64,000 nucleotides of DNA from NCBI RefSeq assembly GCF_019711595.1, contig NZ_JAIGNR010000003.1, positions 1-64,000 on the forward strand, read 5' to 3'. The notes under the pieces are model-generated. The model ran no database searches and was not told where the DNA came from. It saw only the letters and a program-made list of their open reading frames with translations. This DNA is from Qipengyuania sphaerica. Its GTDB lineage: Bacteria > Pseudomonadota > Alphaproteobacteria > Sphingomonadales > Sphingomonadaceae. Shown here in pieces: positions 8,878-18,035 of this stretch. How positions within the stretch are numbered: position 1 is the first letter of the stretch; each line of letters opens with the position of its first letter. A program made the position numbers and the translations under genes.

Positions 8878-10437
8878 ATGAAGGCGATCAAAACTAAAAG
8901 GTTTGTCGGCGACGAGAGCGGCGCGGTTGCAGCCACCTATGCGCTCGCGCTTATCCCGTTGATCGCCTTCGCCGGTATCGCAATGGATTATGCCCGGCTG
9001 ATGGGCATGGACAGCGAATTGCAGAACGGGGCCGACCAGGCCGCGCTCGCAGGCGCCAGCCAACTCGACGGCCGGACGGGTGCCTGCTCGCGGGCTGCCG
9101 CCGCGGCATCGGCCATGCTTACGAACAAGGCGATCCTTGCTTCCGACGACGATACGATCAGCCTGCCGAACGAAGGCGTATGCGATGCGGTCGGCCAGAT
9201 CCGGTTCTGGCAGGACAAGGCAAAGACCACCGCCGCCACCAATGATGACAACGCCAATTACATAGAAGTCGGCGTCGATCTGCGCACAGTCGACTATGCC
9301 TTGATGCCCATCACCGGGCTAATCTCTTCCCCGCAAATCCGCGGCGTGGCACTGGCTGGCATGGGATCGGCGATCTGCAAGCTTCCTCCGATCATGATGT
9401 GCAATCCGAACGAGCCTGGCTCGCTCGAATTCCCGGTCGAGAACTACGTTGGTTATGGTGTCCGCCTTATCGCCAATGATGGCGGAGGATATGTGCCGGG
9501 CAACTTCGGCTATCTCGAAACCGATGCCGGGAACGGGGCTATTGCCACGGCGCGGACCCTCGGCAGAACGGAAGTCCCGGGCGACTGCACAGCAACCGAC
9601 GATGTGACCACCAAGCCGGGCGAGCAGATCAGCGTGCTGGATGCACTGAATACGCGCCATGGCATCTACGCCAATGGTCTGAACAACGTGTGTGGCCAGG
9701 GCGATGGCTTGTGTCCGCCCTCCGGCAATGCCCGGATCGACCTGCTCAAGAATCAGGGCAACAATTGCAGCATTTCCAACGCCGGTTTCCAAGTGGGCCC
9801 CAACCCCTATCGACCGACCACGACCGGCGCATATAATCCCGCCACTCTCGATCCGATGGGTTACCCGCGCGACAAATGCCACGCAGTCAGCGTGACTGGT
9901 GTGTGCGGCAGCTTCATTGGCAATGCCGATTGGGACCGCACGAATTACTTCCGCTCCAATGCGCATGTCTGGCCGGGCGGTACAATGCCCCTCAACAACA
10001 ACTGGGGGAACTACGGTTACACGGAATTGCTGACCGTCCCGCAGAATACGCCTACGCGTTACCAGGTTTATCGTTTTGAAGCGGCCAACAACAAGCTGGG
10101 TTCGCAAGCGGTTGGCAATCTGACGGCGCAGGGAGCGCCTTTGTGCCCGACGCCCACCGGAGCAATCCCGCCCGGCAGCGCACCCGACCGGCGCGTCCTA
10201 AGCATCGCCGTCATCAATTGCCTCGACCAGAACGTTCGCGGGAAGACCGAAGATGTGCAGGTTAAGGAATGGGTGGACGTATTCCTCGTCGAGCCGTCCG
10301 CGCGCCGCGGGAATGGCGCATCGTTGGTGACCGAAGCAAGCGACGTATATGTCGAGATCATCGGCCGTTCGACACTGGGCGGCGGAGCCGACCGGGGGCA
10401 GGAAATCCGCAAGGATGTTCCTTACCTGGTGGAATGA
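8878..10437 (+). CDS. tadG: TadG-like pilus assembly protein (pseudopilin-like N terminus)
   Basis: A 519-residue protein with the TadE/TadG-type N terminus: DESGAVAATYALALIPLIAFAGIAMDYARL gives a basic leader, a Gly cleavage point and one hydrophobic helix (~15-38). A long Cys-, Asn- and Gly-containing extracytoplasmic region follows; regularly placed cysteines (for example CKLPPIMMC) suggest disulfides. TadG proteins are minor pilus components or assembly factors whose large domain may reach the outer membrane. No vWA MIDAS motif (DxSxS) is visible, unlike some TadG proteins. The start at 8878 has only a weak upstream purine run. It overlaps tadE through ATGA. Confidence 0.85.
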   Translation: MKAIKTKRFVGDESGAVAATYALALIPLIAFAGIAMDYARLMGMDSELQNGADQAALAGASQLDGRTGACSRAAAAASAMLTNKAILASDDDTISLPNEGVCDAVGQIRFWQDKAKTTAATNDDNANYIEVGVDLRTVDYALMPITGLISSPQIRGVALAGMGSAICKLPPIMMCNPNEPGSLEFPVENYVGYGVRLIANDGGGYVPGNFGYLETDAGNGAIATARTLGRTEVPGDCTATDDVTTKPGEQISVLDALNTRHGIYANGLNNVCGQGDGLCPPSGNARIDLLKNQGNNCSISNAGFQVGPNPYRPTTTGAYNPATLDPMGYPRDKCHAVSVTGVCGSFIGNADWDRTNYFRSNAHVWPGGTMPLNNNWGNYGYTELLTVPQNTPTRYQVYRFEAANNKLGSQAVGNLTAQGAPLCPTPTGAIPPGSAPDRRVLSIAVINCLDQNVRGKTEDVQVKEWVDVFLVEPSARRGNGASLVTEASDVYVEIIGRSTLGGGADRGQEIRKDVPYLVE

Positions 10438-10928
10438 AAAGGCTACGCAACTTCTTGCGCGATACGCGCGCTTCGGCTGCGACCGAAATGGCGCTCATGC
10501 TGCCCCTGCTCCTGCTGCTGATGTTCGGCGGCTTTGAAGCCGGCGCCTATTTCTTTGCGGAACAGAAAGTCATCAAGGCTGTGCGCGAAGGCGCACGTTA
10601 CGCAGGCCGGCAGCCGTTCGCCAGTTTCCCGTGCGGAGGCACTGCAGATGCTACCACGATTGCACAGATACAGCAGGTAACGCTTACAGGCACCGTTACC
10701 GGTTCCGCACCCCGGGTGCCTGGAATGGCACTTGGGGATATCGAGGTCACCCATCGCTGCGACGCCAGCTTCGACAGCCAGGGTATTTTTGCCGGAACCA
10801 CCGGCGGAGCACCGGTCGTTCTCGTGCGGGCGAGAAGCGGCTATCCTTCGCTGTTTGCCGGGATCGGTCTTATCGATGACAGCTTCACCGTCGGCGCGGG
10901 CGCTGAAGCTGTGGTGAGCGGCATATGA
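10434..10928 (+). CDS. tadE: TadE-like pseudopilin
   Basis: A 164-residue protein, MKRLRNFLRDTRASAATEMALML..., with the TadE signature: short basic leader, RASAATEMAL around the predicted cleavage site, then a hydrophobic LPLLLLLMFGGFEAGAYFF segment (~23-41). The remainder is a small extracytoplasmic domain with two cysteines (FPCGG and HRCDA). TadE pseudopilins are processed by the Tad prepilin peptidase and are needed for fibre assembly. The start is the ATG of an ATGA overlap with the tadG-like stop; a longer upstream extension of the frame runs through tadG and is discarded. Its own stop overlaps the next ATG by 4 bases. Confidence 0.9.
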   Translation: MKRLRNFLRDTRASAATEMALMLPLLLLLMFGGFEAGAYFFAEQKVIKAVREGARYAGRQPFASFPCGGTADATTIAQIQQVTLTGTVTGSAPRVPGMALGDIEVTHRCDASFDSQGIFAGTTGGAPVVLVRARSGYPSLFAGIGLIDDSFTVGAGAEAVVSGI

Positions 10929-11524
10929 CCCGCTTCGTCGCCTTTCTGCGAGACGTTCGCGGCGCAACCGCTGCCGAATTCGCCATGGTCGTGCCGATCA
11001 TGATCATCTTCCTGTTCGGGATCATGGACGCAGGCTTCTATGCCTGGACACTCAACCAGGGTGAAAAAGCAACCCAAATGGGCGCCCGTTGGGCCGTTGC
11101 GACCGATATGGTCCCGTCAGACCTCAGAACCTATAGTTTCGCCACCAGCGGGGGAATTTCGCAAGGCGAGGTCGTACCCCAGTCAGCGTTCCCAGGCGTA
11201 ACCTGTACGAATACGGGTTGCACCTGCAAGGGAACCTGCAGTTTCGGACTGAACCGCGACGCTGCCGCTTTCGACCAGATCGTGGCGCGCATGCAGGACT
11301 ATTACGCAGATATCGAGGCCGAAAACGTCCAGATCGACTACGATTGGTCGGGCCTCGGATTTTCAGGAGACCCCAACGGTCCCGACGTCGCACCCATCGT
11401 CACCGTTCGATTGATCGACATGCAGCACGATCCGTTGTTTGGTCTGTTGATCGGATCGTTCGGTCTTCCCGATTTCGCCTATTCGCTGACCGCAGAGGAC
11501 AGTGAAGGGACTTTTTCAAACTGA
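10925..11524 (+). CDS. Second TadE/TadF-like pseudopilin
   Basis: A 199-residue protein, MTRFVAFLRDVRGATAAEFAMVVPIM..., again with leader, G|ATAAEFAM processing motif (Glu at +5) and a hydrophobic helix (~21-38). The mature domain carries a Cys cluster (CTNTGCTCKGTC, ~98-109), unusual and probably disulfide-bonded. By position it corresponds to TadF or a second TadE. ATGA overlap with the preceding tadE indicates translational coupling. Confidence 0.88.
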   Translation: MTRFVAFLRDVRGATAAEFAMVVPIMIIFLFGIMDAGFYAWTLNQGEKATQMGARWAVATDMVPSDLRTYSFATSGGISQGEVVPQSAFPGVTCTNTGCTCKGTCSFGLNRDAAAFDQIVARMQDYYADIEAENVQIDYDWSGLGFSGDPNGPDVAPIVTVRLIDMQHDPLFGLLIGSFGLPDFAYSLTAEDSEGTFSN

Positions 11525-11531
11525 TTTAACC

Positions 11532-12716
11532 ATGAGCAACTTCGAAAACATAAACACCGTGGAGACAGGAACTATGGCCGGATTGCCGGAACGGGTCTTT
11601 GTCTTTGCATCTGCTGAAGCTCTTTCCGGACTGGAACAGCTGGCCGACACCGTGACACTGGTCGAAATCGATCCAGCACATCCGTTGCCGGCTGATCTCG
11701 TTTCGCAGGCACGCATCGCAGTCGTGGAGGTCGACCCGGTCGACAAGCGCTCTGTCGCCAGGCTCGATGCCCTTCGAGCTGCCCGGCCGAATCTCGCAAT
11801 CGTCGCCGGCTTGCCCCAGATCGATTTGTCGATCACCCGGATGCTGCTGCGCAAAGGTATCGGCGATGTCGTGGCCATGCCCTTTACGGTCGACGAATTG
11901 TTGACGGCAGTGCTCGACGTCGAGCGCGAACTTGGGGCTCAGGAACCCATCGCGGAAGTGTCGCTCGCCCCCGTCATTGCGGTGCAGAAATGCGTTGGCG
12001 GTACTGGCGCGACAACTATCGCCACACATCTTGGGCAGATCATCTCGGAGACCCTCGAACCGGGTGCACGCGTGTGCCTCGTCGATCTCGACCTGCAAAG
12101 CGGGGATGCCGCGTCCTACCTCGAACAGCATTCGCGCAAGTCCCTGGTTGACCTCCTCGAGGCTGGCAACAGGCTTGACGACGAACTCTTCAAATCGGTT
12201 GCTCTTCAGGTAAGCGAGGGGCTCGATATCATTGCCGCACCGAGCGACATCATGCCGGTGGAAGAGGTCGAACTCGCTGCCTTGAACTCGGTCATCGCGA
12301 TCGCGCGCCGCCGCTATGACATGGTGTTGTTCGATATGCCTTCGTCGCTGACCAATTGGGCGATGTCGGCCATGCTCGCTGCGGATGCGGTCCTGCTCGT
12401 TGGCAACACCTCCCTACCGGCTTTGCGCCAAGTGAAGCGTCGCCTTCGCTTGCTCCAGGATTTCGATTTCGCCCGCGAGCGCATCGCAATCGCCATGAAC
12501 AATGTCCAGTCGGGATTGTTCAAGAAAGTGCATCGCGGCGGGATCGAAGACGCGCTCGGCCACCCGATTGCTGCCCTGGTCCATTCTGACACACAGCTGA
12601 TCGAACAGGCTCAGACGCAGGGTATCTTCGCTATGGATGTCCAAAGCCGGAGCCGTTTCGCTTCGGACATCGAAGCGCTGGCCGATCACCTGCTGGCGCT
12701 GGTCGGGGAGGGCTGA
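11532..12716 (+). CDS. cpaE: CpaE, MinD/ParA-like ATPase localising the Tad pilus
   Basis: About 394 residues. The N-terminal ~130 residues form a degenerate receiver-like domain (RVFVFASAEALSGL; VVAMPFTVDELL) without an obvious phospho-Asp pocket. A MinD/ParA-like ATPase follows, with deviant Walker A KCVGGTGATT (~153-162), LVDLDLQSGD and VLFDMPSS. In Caulobacter CpaE positions the pilus secretion machinery at the pole; here polar localisation is an inference. Start: ATG 11532 lies 8 bases after the preceding stop but has a poor ribosome site; an in-frame ATG at 11574 (MAGLPERV) has GGAG 9 bases upstream and may be the true start. Confidence 0.93.
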   Translation: MSNFENINTVETGTMAGLPERVFVFASAEALSGLEQLADTVTLVEIDPAHPLPADLVSQARIAVVEVDPVDKRSVARLDALRAARPNLAIVAGLPQIDLSITRMLLRKGIGDVVAMPFTVDELLTAVLDVERELGAQEPIAEVSLAPVIAVQKCVGGTGATTIATHLGQIISETLEPGARVCLVDLDLQSGDAASYLEQHSRKSLVDLLEAGNRLDDELFKSVALQVSEGLDIIAAPSDIMPVEEVELAALNSVIAIARRRYDMVLFDMPSSLTNWAMSAMLAADAVLLVGNTSLPALRQVKRRLRLLQDFDFARERIAIAMNNVQSGLFKKVHRGGIEDALGHPIAALVHSDTQLIEQAQTQGIFAMDVQSRSRFASDIEALADHLLALVGEG

Positions 12717-12719
12717 TCC

Positions 12720-14108
12720 ATGTGGAAGATCAAGCAGGCAAGCGAAGGTTCAACCGGCGGCGAGATCGAAGCCGCCTATGTCCCCGACGAGGACGAGCAG
12801 GAGCGCATCCTTTTCGGCGAAAAGGACAAGCAACGCGAAGCCATGCTCGATCTCAAGGTGTCGATCCACAAGGCACTTCTGGACCGGCTGAACCTCGGAA
12901 TGCTCGACAAGACGCCGGTGGAGCAGATCAAGAACCAGATCAGCGCGATCATGCCCGAGCTGGTGGCCGATTTCGACCAACCGCTCAATCGTCAGGAACG
13001 GGAAAACCTGATCCAGGAAGTAGTCGACGAGCTTTTGGGCCTCGGCCCGCTCGAACCGCTTCTCCAGGATGCTGCTATCACCGATATCCTCGTAAACGGT
13101 TACGAGACTGTCTTCGTCGAACGGCGCGGCCAGCTCGAGCGTGTGCCGACGCGTTTCCAAGATGAAAAGCACCTCATGCGGGTGATCCAGAAGATCGTCA
13201 GCGCAGTCGGCCGCCGTGTCGACGAAAGCTCGCCCTTCGTCGATGCCCGTCTTGCCGACGGCAGCCGCGTCAATGCCATCGTTGCGCCGCTTGCGATCGA
13301 CGGCTCGCTGCTCTCCATCCGTAAATTCGCAAAGAGCCCGATCAGCATCGAAAAGATGATCGGGCTCGGCTCGATCCCCGAAGACATGGCTCAGGTGCTC
13401 GAAGCGATCGTCGCCTCGCGCCGCAATGTCCTGATCTCTGGCGGTACCGGCTCGGGCAAGACGACGCTGCTCAACGCGATGTCGACCTTCATCGACGAGA
13501 AAGAGCGTATCGTCACGATCGAGGACTCGGCCGAACTCCAGCTGCAGCAATCGCATGTCGCGCGTCTCGAAACGCGCCCGCCCAATATCGAGGGCAAGGG
13601 CGAGGTCACCCAGCGCGACCTCGTCAAGAACGCGCTGCGCATGCGCCCAGACCGCATCATCGTGGGCGAAGTCCGCGCCGGCGAGGCCTTCGACATGCTG
13701 CAGGCCATGAACACAGGGCATGACGGCTCGATGACCACGGTTCACGCCAATACGCCGCGCGATGCGCTCTCGCGTGTCGAACAGATGATCGGCATGAGTG
13801 GCATCGATATTACCGGAAAGAGTGCACGCGCACAGATCGCATCGGCGCTGAATGTCGTGGTCCAGGTCGGTCGCCTTTCCGATGGCCGTCGCAAGGTGAA
13901 GAGCCTGTCAGAACTTACCGGTATGGAAGGCGATACCATCACCATGCAGGAAATCTTCCGGTACAAGATGACCGGACGGGACGATGACGGCACCGTGCAG
14001 GGTCATTTCGAGGCAACCGGTATCCGACCAAAGTTCCTGCAGGATGCAGAAGCACACGGCATCCACCTGCCGTCGCACCTCTTCCGCCCAGAAGTAAGGA
14101 TCGGCTAA
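12720..14108 (+). CDS. cpaF: CpaF/TadA, type II/IV secretion ATPase
   Basis: A 462-residue cytoplasmic hexameric ATPase that powers Flp pilus extension. Visible: an N-terminal helical region with [11 protein letters not shown] (~106-116) and ITDILVNG; Walker [11 protein letters not shown] (~241-250); an Asp box ([12 protein letters not shown]); and Walker B/His-box region [20 protein letters not shown] followed by [18 protein letters not shown]. Length and order fit the CpaF family. It starts 3 bases after cpaE and ends 1 base before tadB, so it is coupled with both. Confidence 0.97.
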   Translation: MWKIKQASEGSTGGEIEAAYVPDEDEQERILFGEKDKQREAMLDLKVSIHKALLDRLNLGMLDKTPVEQIKNQISAIMPELVADFDQPLNRQERENLIQEVVDELLGLGPLEPLLQDAAITDILVNGYETVFVERRGQLERVPTRFQDEKHLMRVIQKIVSAVGRRVDESSPFVDARLADGSRVNAIVAPLAIDGSLLSIRKFAKSPISIEKMIGLGSIPEDMAQVLEAIVASRRNVLISGGTGSGKTTLLNAMSTFIDEKERIVTIEDSAELQLQQSHVARLETRPPNIEGKGEVTQRDLVKNALRMRPDRIIVGEVRAGEAFDMLQAMNTGHDGSMTTVHANTPRDALSRVEQMIGMSGIDITGKSARAQIASALNVVVQVGRLSDGRRKVKSLSELTGMEGDTITMQEIFRYKMTGRDDDGTVQGHFEATGIRPKFLQDAEAHGIHLPSHLFRPEVRIG

Positions 14109-14109
14109 C

Positions 14110-15111
14110 ATGGCCGATACCGCAGTCCGCATCATGTTCTTGGTCGCCGTCTTCGTCGCGGTGTTCCTCATTGCCCAGACTTTTGCGCGCAGCGCAGCGC
14201 AGAAGAAGAGCCAGGTTTCGGCCGTTAACCGACGGCTTTCCATGATCCAGTCGGGAGCAGACCGTGACCAGGTCATTGCCCAGCTTCTGAAGAACAGCCC
14301 CCGACAGTTCCCAAATCTTCCGCCGATCATCCGAGGGATAGCGGAAAACTTCCAGCGCACGATTTTCGCCTCTGCGATACCGTTCAGCACACCACAGGTG
14401 GCCATCATGATGGCTGCAGCTTTCGCGGTCGTATTTGGCGTAACCCTGCTGGTCGCAGCCGGTCTGGGCGCGAGGCTCGGCTTCGGCACTATCCAGCTGG
14501 CTCTGCTGTTTACGATCGCGATCGCCATCGCCTTGCCTTATATGGTCTTGCAGCGAATAGCGGCTTCGCGCAGGGCCAAGGTCGAAAAGCAATTTCCCGT
14601 CGCGCTCGACATATTCGTGCGTGCGCTGCGCTCTGGTCACCCGGTCGCTTCAGCCATCGAGCTTCTGACCCGGGAAATGGACGATCCCATCGGAACCGAA
14701 TTCGGCATTGTCGCGGACGAAGTGACCTACGGCGCCGATCTCGTCACCGCGCTCAACTCGATGGCAGAGCGGTGGGACCTCGAAGACATGCGCATGTTCG
14801 TCGTGTCCCTTGCAGTGCAGAGCGAAACCGGCGGCAACCTGGCGGAAATCCTCGAAAACCTTGCGCAGGTCATTCGCGAACGGGCGGCGATGTACATGAA
14901 GGTACGCGCGCTCAGCTCGGAAGGCCGGATGACGGGATGGATGCTTTCGATCCTGCCCGTCTTCGCATTCGTCACGACCTTCATGGGTTCGCCCAGCTTT
15001 TATCTCGATGTGGTAGACGACATCATCTTCCAGGTCGGCTCGATCGTCTTGGTGGTCCTGTATATTATCGGCGTGATCATGATCCGCCGGATGATCGATA
15101 TCGAGGTCTGA
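14110..15111 (+). CDS. tadB: TadB, inner-membrane platform protein (T2SSF domain)
   Basis: A 333-residue membrane protein: an N-terminal helix (IMFLVAVFVAVFLIAQTFA), a pair of helices around residues ~97-145, a T2SSF domain (FPVALDIFVRALRSGHPVAS; GGNLAEILENLAQVIRER) and a C-terminal helix. TadB and TadC together form the GspF-like platform on which CpaF acts. Followed by tadC after a single intervening base. Confidence 0.95.
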   Translation: MADTAVRIMFLVAVFVAVFLIAQTFARSAAQKKSQVSAVNRRLSMIQSGADRDQVIAQLLKNSPRQFPNLPPIIRGIAENFQRTIFASAIPFSTPQVAIMMAAAFAVVFGVTLLVAAGLGARLGFGTIQLALLFTIAIAIALPYMVLQRIAASRRAKVEKQFPVALDIFVRALRSGHPVASAIELLTREMDDPIGTEFGIVADEVTYGADLVTALNSMAERWDLEDMRMFVVSLAVQSETGGNLAEILENLAQVIRERAAMYMKVRALSSEGRMTGWMLSILPVFAFVTTFMGSPSFYLDVVDDIIFQVGSIVLVVLYIIGVIMIRRMIDIEV

Positions 15112-15112
15112 T

Positions 15113-16090
15113 ATGGTCGAATTGGCAACCTCGAACTGGATAATCCGCGCAATGGTGCTGGCGCTGCTGTTTGCGCTGGTCGTCGTGTCGGTCTTTATCG
15201 TCTCGAACTGGAATGCACGCAGGCGGGCATCTTCCGAGCAGCTCGCCAAACTGGCCAAGGGGGAGTCGGCCGGGTATTCGGGAAGCCTCCTCGAACAGGA
15301 GCGAGAGGGCCGGTGGTCACGGATATCTTCCGCGATCGAAGATTCCGGAATCAAGCTGACCGACACCAATGACGACAAGATGGCCAATCTGCTGAGGTCA
15401 GCCGGCTATCGCAATGCATCGGCGCCCCGCATCTTTACTCTTGTCCGGGTCGTGATGGTGATCGGTTTCCCGGCACTCTATCTCCTGTCCGCATCGACTG
15501 CGGCCGAACCGCCGTCCATCCTCAAGCTCTACTTCTTTTCGGCACTGTTCGCAGTGTTCGGCTTTTATCTTCCCACCCTGTTCGTGCGCGCGAAAGCCGA
15601 CCGGCGGCAAAATGCGATGATCAACGGGTTCCCGGATGCGCTGGACCTGCTCCTAGTCTGCGTCGAAGCAGGTCTGGGCCTGGAGGCCGCCCTTGCCCGG
15701 GTGGGCCGCGAACTTTCCTCGACCCATCCGCTTGTCGCGGAACTGTTCGCCGAGACCACACTGATGATGCGCGCCGGCGCATCGCGAGAAGACGCGTTGC
15801 GCCGTATGGGCACGAGCTCCGGTGTCGACGAGATCCGTTCGTTCTCCACGCTCATGATTCAGTCGGACAAGCTCGGCACGAGCATTGCCAGCACCTTGCG
15901 TGTCTACGCTACCGAAATGCGCGAGGCGCGCCGCATGCGGGCGGAGGAAAAGGCCCACCGCCTTCCAGTTCTCATCTCGATACCACTGGTCGCATGCATG
16001 CTGCCGACGATGATCGGCGTTCTCATTTTGCCAGCTGCAATTGGCTTTGTTCGCAATGTCGTGCCTGGCCTGTCCGGAGGAGGAGGATAA
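15113..16090 (+). CDS. tadC: TadC, inner-membrane platform protein (T2SSF domain)
   Basis: A 325-residue partner of TadB. N-terminal helix (~13-33), two central helices (~105-155), T2SSF core with GFPDALDLLLVCVEAGLGLE and SDKLGTSIASTLRVYATEMR, and a C-terminal hydrophobic segment LPVLISIPLVACMLPTMIGV. A Gly-rich tail (GLSGGGG) encodes the AGGAGG that serves as ribosome site of the next gene. Typical length for the family. Confidence 0.95.
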   Translation: MVELATSNWIIRAMVLALLFALVVVSVFIVSNWNARRRASSEQLAKLAKGESAGYSGSLLEQEREGRWSRISSAIEDSGIKLTDTNDDKMANLLRSAGYRNASAPRIFTLVRVVMVIGFPALYLLSASTAAEPPSILKLYFFSALFAVFGFYLPTLFVRAKADRRQNAMINGFPDALDLLLVCVEAGLGLEAALARVGRELSSTHPLVAELFAETTLMMRAGASREDALRRMGTSSGVDEIRSFSTLMIQSDKLGTSIASTLRVYATEMREARRMRAEEKAHRLPVLISIPLVACMLPTMIGVLILPAAIGFVRNVVPGLSGGGG

Positions 16091-16092
16091 TC

Positions 16093-16878
16093 ATGAAGCC
16101 TGCCACCACACTCGCGCTTGTCGCGCTCGCCGCCAGCCTCGGAGGATGCAAGAGCTTCGTCCAGGCGTTCGACTTTTCCAAGCACTCCTCGGCGCCGAAA
16201 TATGCCATCGGACCAGCCGATCTCGAAGAAGGTCGCGATCACCTGCGCGCCGGGCGCTTCGGCAACGCACTTGCGCCCTTGCATCGCGCGGCGCTCAATC
16301 CGGAAACGCGCGGCGAAGCGCTCAATGCGCTCGGCGTTGCCTATGCCAAGATCGGTCGTGCCGACCTGGCGGAACGCTATTTCATCGCGGCTGCTCGCGT
16401 GGATTCGGGAAATGAGCGGTTTGCGGCCAATCTCGACCGCTTTTATCGCAGCGACCTCGCCAACGATGCGCGGCTCCTATTCGCCCAGCGCGAACGCGCG
16501 CGAGAACAGTTTGCCGCCTTCACGCAGAGCGAACAGGCACTCCATCCGGTTGCTGTGAGCGAAGAGCGCATGGTCACGAGCGGCGGGCAGTCGCACAAGA
16601 TCACGATCTCGCGCGGTGCGACTTCGCAAAGGGTCAGCCGGGTCGCAGATACTCCGGCCATAACGGCCGCGCCGGCAAGCACTCCTGCTCCGCGGGTTCG
16701 CGTTTCGGAAGGTACAGGCGTCCAGCAATCGACGGTCGCGCGTCCCGCCGAGATTTCCATCAGCACCAAGGCGCGCCCTGCTTCGCCGCGCGTGCGTGTA
16801 GGCAGCGCAGCCTCGACCGGCAATTACCCGGTCCGCGTCCGCTTGCCCGCACGGACGGGAACTGCACGCGGAAACTGA
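16093..16878 (+). CDS. tadD: TadD, TPR lipoprotein of the Tad system
   Basis: A 261-residue protein starting MKPATTLALVALAASLGGCK, with lipobox LGGC. TPR repeats cover ~45-125 (ALAPLHRAALNPETRGEALN; ALGVAYAKIGRADLAERYFI; AARVDSGNERFAANL). The C-terminal half is low-complexity Ala/Pro/Arg/Ser. TadD is a pilotin-like factor needed for Flp pilus assembly. The ATG at 16093 has AGGAGG 6 bases upstream and starts two bases after the tadC stop; the open frame upstream of it is inside tadC and not used. Confidence 0.92.
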   Translation: MKPATTLALVALAASLGGCKSFVQAFDFSKHSSAPKYAIGPADLEEGRDHLRAGRFGNALAPLHRAALNPETRGEALNALGVAYAKIGRADLAERYFIAAARVDSGNERFAANLDRFYRSDLANDARLLFAQRERAREQFAAFTQSEQALHPVAVSEERMVTSGGQSHKITISRGATSQRVSRVADTPAITAAPASTPAPRVRVSEGTGVQQSTVARPAEISISTKARPASPRVRVGSAASTGNYPVRVRLPARTGTARGN

Positions 16879-16881
16879 TAA

Positions 16882-17346
16882 ATGATGGCCCTTGCGAGCG
16901 TCTGGTTCGGCGCCCTTAGCGTATTTTCCGCGACCGGCGCTGCGCTGGATGCCTTCACGCGCCGGCTACCCAACTGGCTTTGCGGCCTCATGCTGCTTGC
17001 CGGTCTGGTCCTGGCATTCGTCGATGGCGGCATCAGCGCTCTCGGCCTCCACTTCGCGCATTCAGCCGTAGCACTGGCCATCGGCTACGGACTTTTCGCT
17101 ATCGGCGTATGGGGCGGCGGCGACGGCAAGTTCTACGCGGCGACGGCCAGCTTCTTCCCGATTACGCAAATCCTCGGCCTGATGGTCGCGATCACGCTGT
17201 GCGGCCTGGTCGTCGCGATACTCTGGTTTGGCGGCAGGCAGATTGCGGGAGTGAAGATCAGCAAGGACAGCGATTTCGGCAAGCTGCCGTACGGACTTCC
17301 CATCGCGGCCGGTGCCATCGTCCAGGCGGTGATGCTCGCGTCATGA
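16882..17346 (+). CDS. cpaA: CpaA/TadV prepilin peptidase (A24)
   Basis: A 154-residue polytopic membrane peptidase, the short form typical of Tad loci (no N-terminal methylase domain). The two catalytic aspartates are recognisable: D23 in ALDAFTRRLPNW and D81 in GGGDGKF. Four or five hydrophobic segments are visible. It removes the leaders of the Flp pilin and the TadE/G pseudopilins. Start at 16882 (MMALASV), 3 bases after tadD; the stop overlaps the next ATG (ATGA). Confidence 0.93.
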   Translation: MMALASVWFGALSVFSATGAALDAFTRRLPNWLCGLMLLAGLVLAFVDGGISALGLHFAHSAVALAIGYGLFAIGVWGGGDGKFYAATASFFPITQILGLMVAITLCGLVVAILWFGGRQIAGVKISKDSDFGKLPYGLPIAAGAIVQAVMLAS

Positions 17347-18017
17347 TCAGGATGCGCCAGCAGGGCGATCGTTTTCTCGCCGTCCCACCGCGCCGTTATG
17401 CGCGATTCATTGTGCTGGCGCTGACGCTGCTCGCAATCGCACTGTTCTCGTGGAGCATGCGCCCGGTATCGAGCGCAGGCGCAGTCATGCGTGTCGCACT
17501 CGACCGTGTCCCGGAAGAGCGCGTGGTCGAGTTCGGCCACGAAAACGCGCCCATCCGGATGATCATGCCCGTGCCCGCCGAGGAAGTGCCTCCCGGCGCG
17601 GCTTCCGATCCCCGGTCATCGGGCGGAATGCGTGAGACTGAGCGCGACCGCCCGCGCCTCGCCAAGGCCGCTTCGCCTGCGCGCATGGTCAAGCCCGACA
17701 AGCATGGCATCCTGCCGATCGGCTATTCGCTGCCCGAAGGCGTGTCGTCGCAGGCCGGTGGGGTCGGCGTGTCGAAAACGCTCGCGTCGGAACAGGGAGC
17801 GGCCACCGGGCTGACGATCTTCCTCATCGGCGGATCGCTGATCGAGGTCGACCGCGGCGAGCTGGTAGCCGCACTGGCGCAGCTTGGTGCAGCCGAAAAG
17901 GCGAGCAGCCTGCCACCTGCCAGTGAGAGCGGCCGCCTGTCGCTCGACCGCGTACGCACGGCCGGGCTCGACCTGCGCTACGATGCCATACAGGATCGCC
18001 TCGTACTGCGACCGTGA
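17343..18017 (+). CDS. Membrane-anchored protein of unknown function, last gene of the Tad operon
   Basis: A 224-residue protein starting MIRMRQQGDRFLAVPPRRYA, with one hydrophobic segment (FIVLALTLLAIALFSW, ~22-37), a proline-rich middle (MPVPAEEVPPGAASDP), and a folded-looking C-terminal half (TGLTIFLIGGSLIEVDRGEL). It overlaps the cpaA stop by ATGA, so it is translated with the pilus genes. No family recognised. The single N-terminal anchor and extracytoplasmic C terminus suggest a periplasmic accessory factor of the Tad machine. The frame stays open upstream inside cpaA, but that part has cpaA's coding, not its own. Confidence 0.8.
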   Translation: MIRMRQQGDRFLAVPPRRYARFIVLALTLLAIALFSWSMRPVSSAGAVMRVALDRVPEERVVEFGHENAPIRMIMPVPAEEVPPGAASDPRSSGGMRETERDRPRLAKAASPARMVKPDKHGILPIGYSLPEGVSSQAGGVGVSKTLASEQGAATGLTIFLIGGSLIEVDRGELVAALAQLGAAEKASSLPPASESGRLSLDRVRTAGLDLRYDAIQDRLVLRP

Positions 18018-18035
18018 TCCTGCCGCGGTCTAGGT

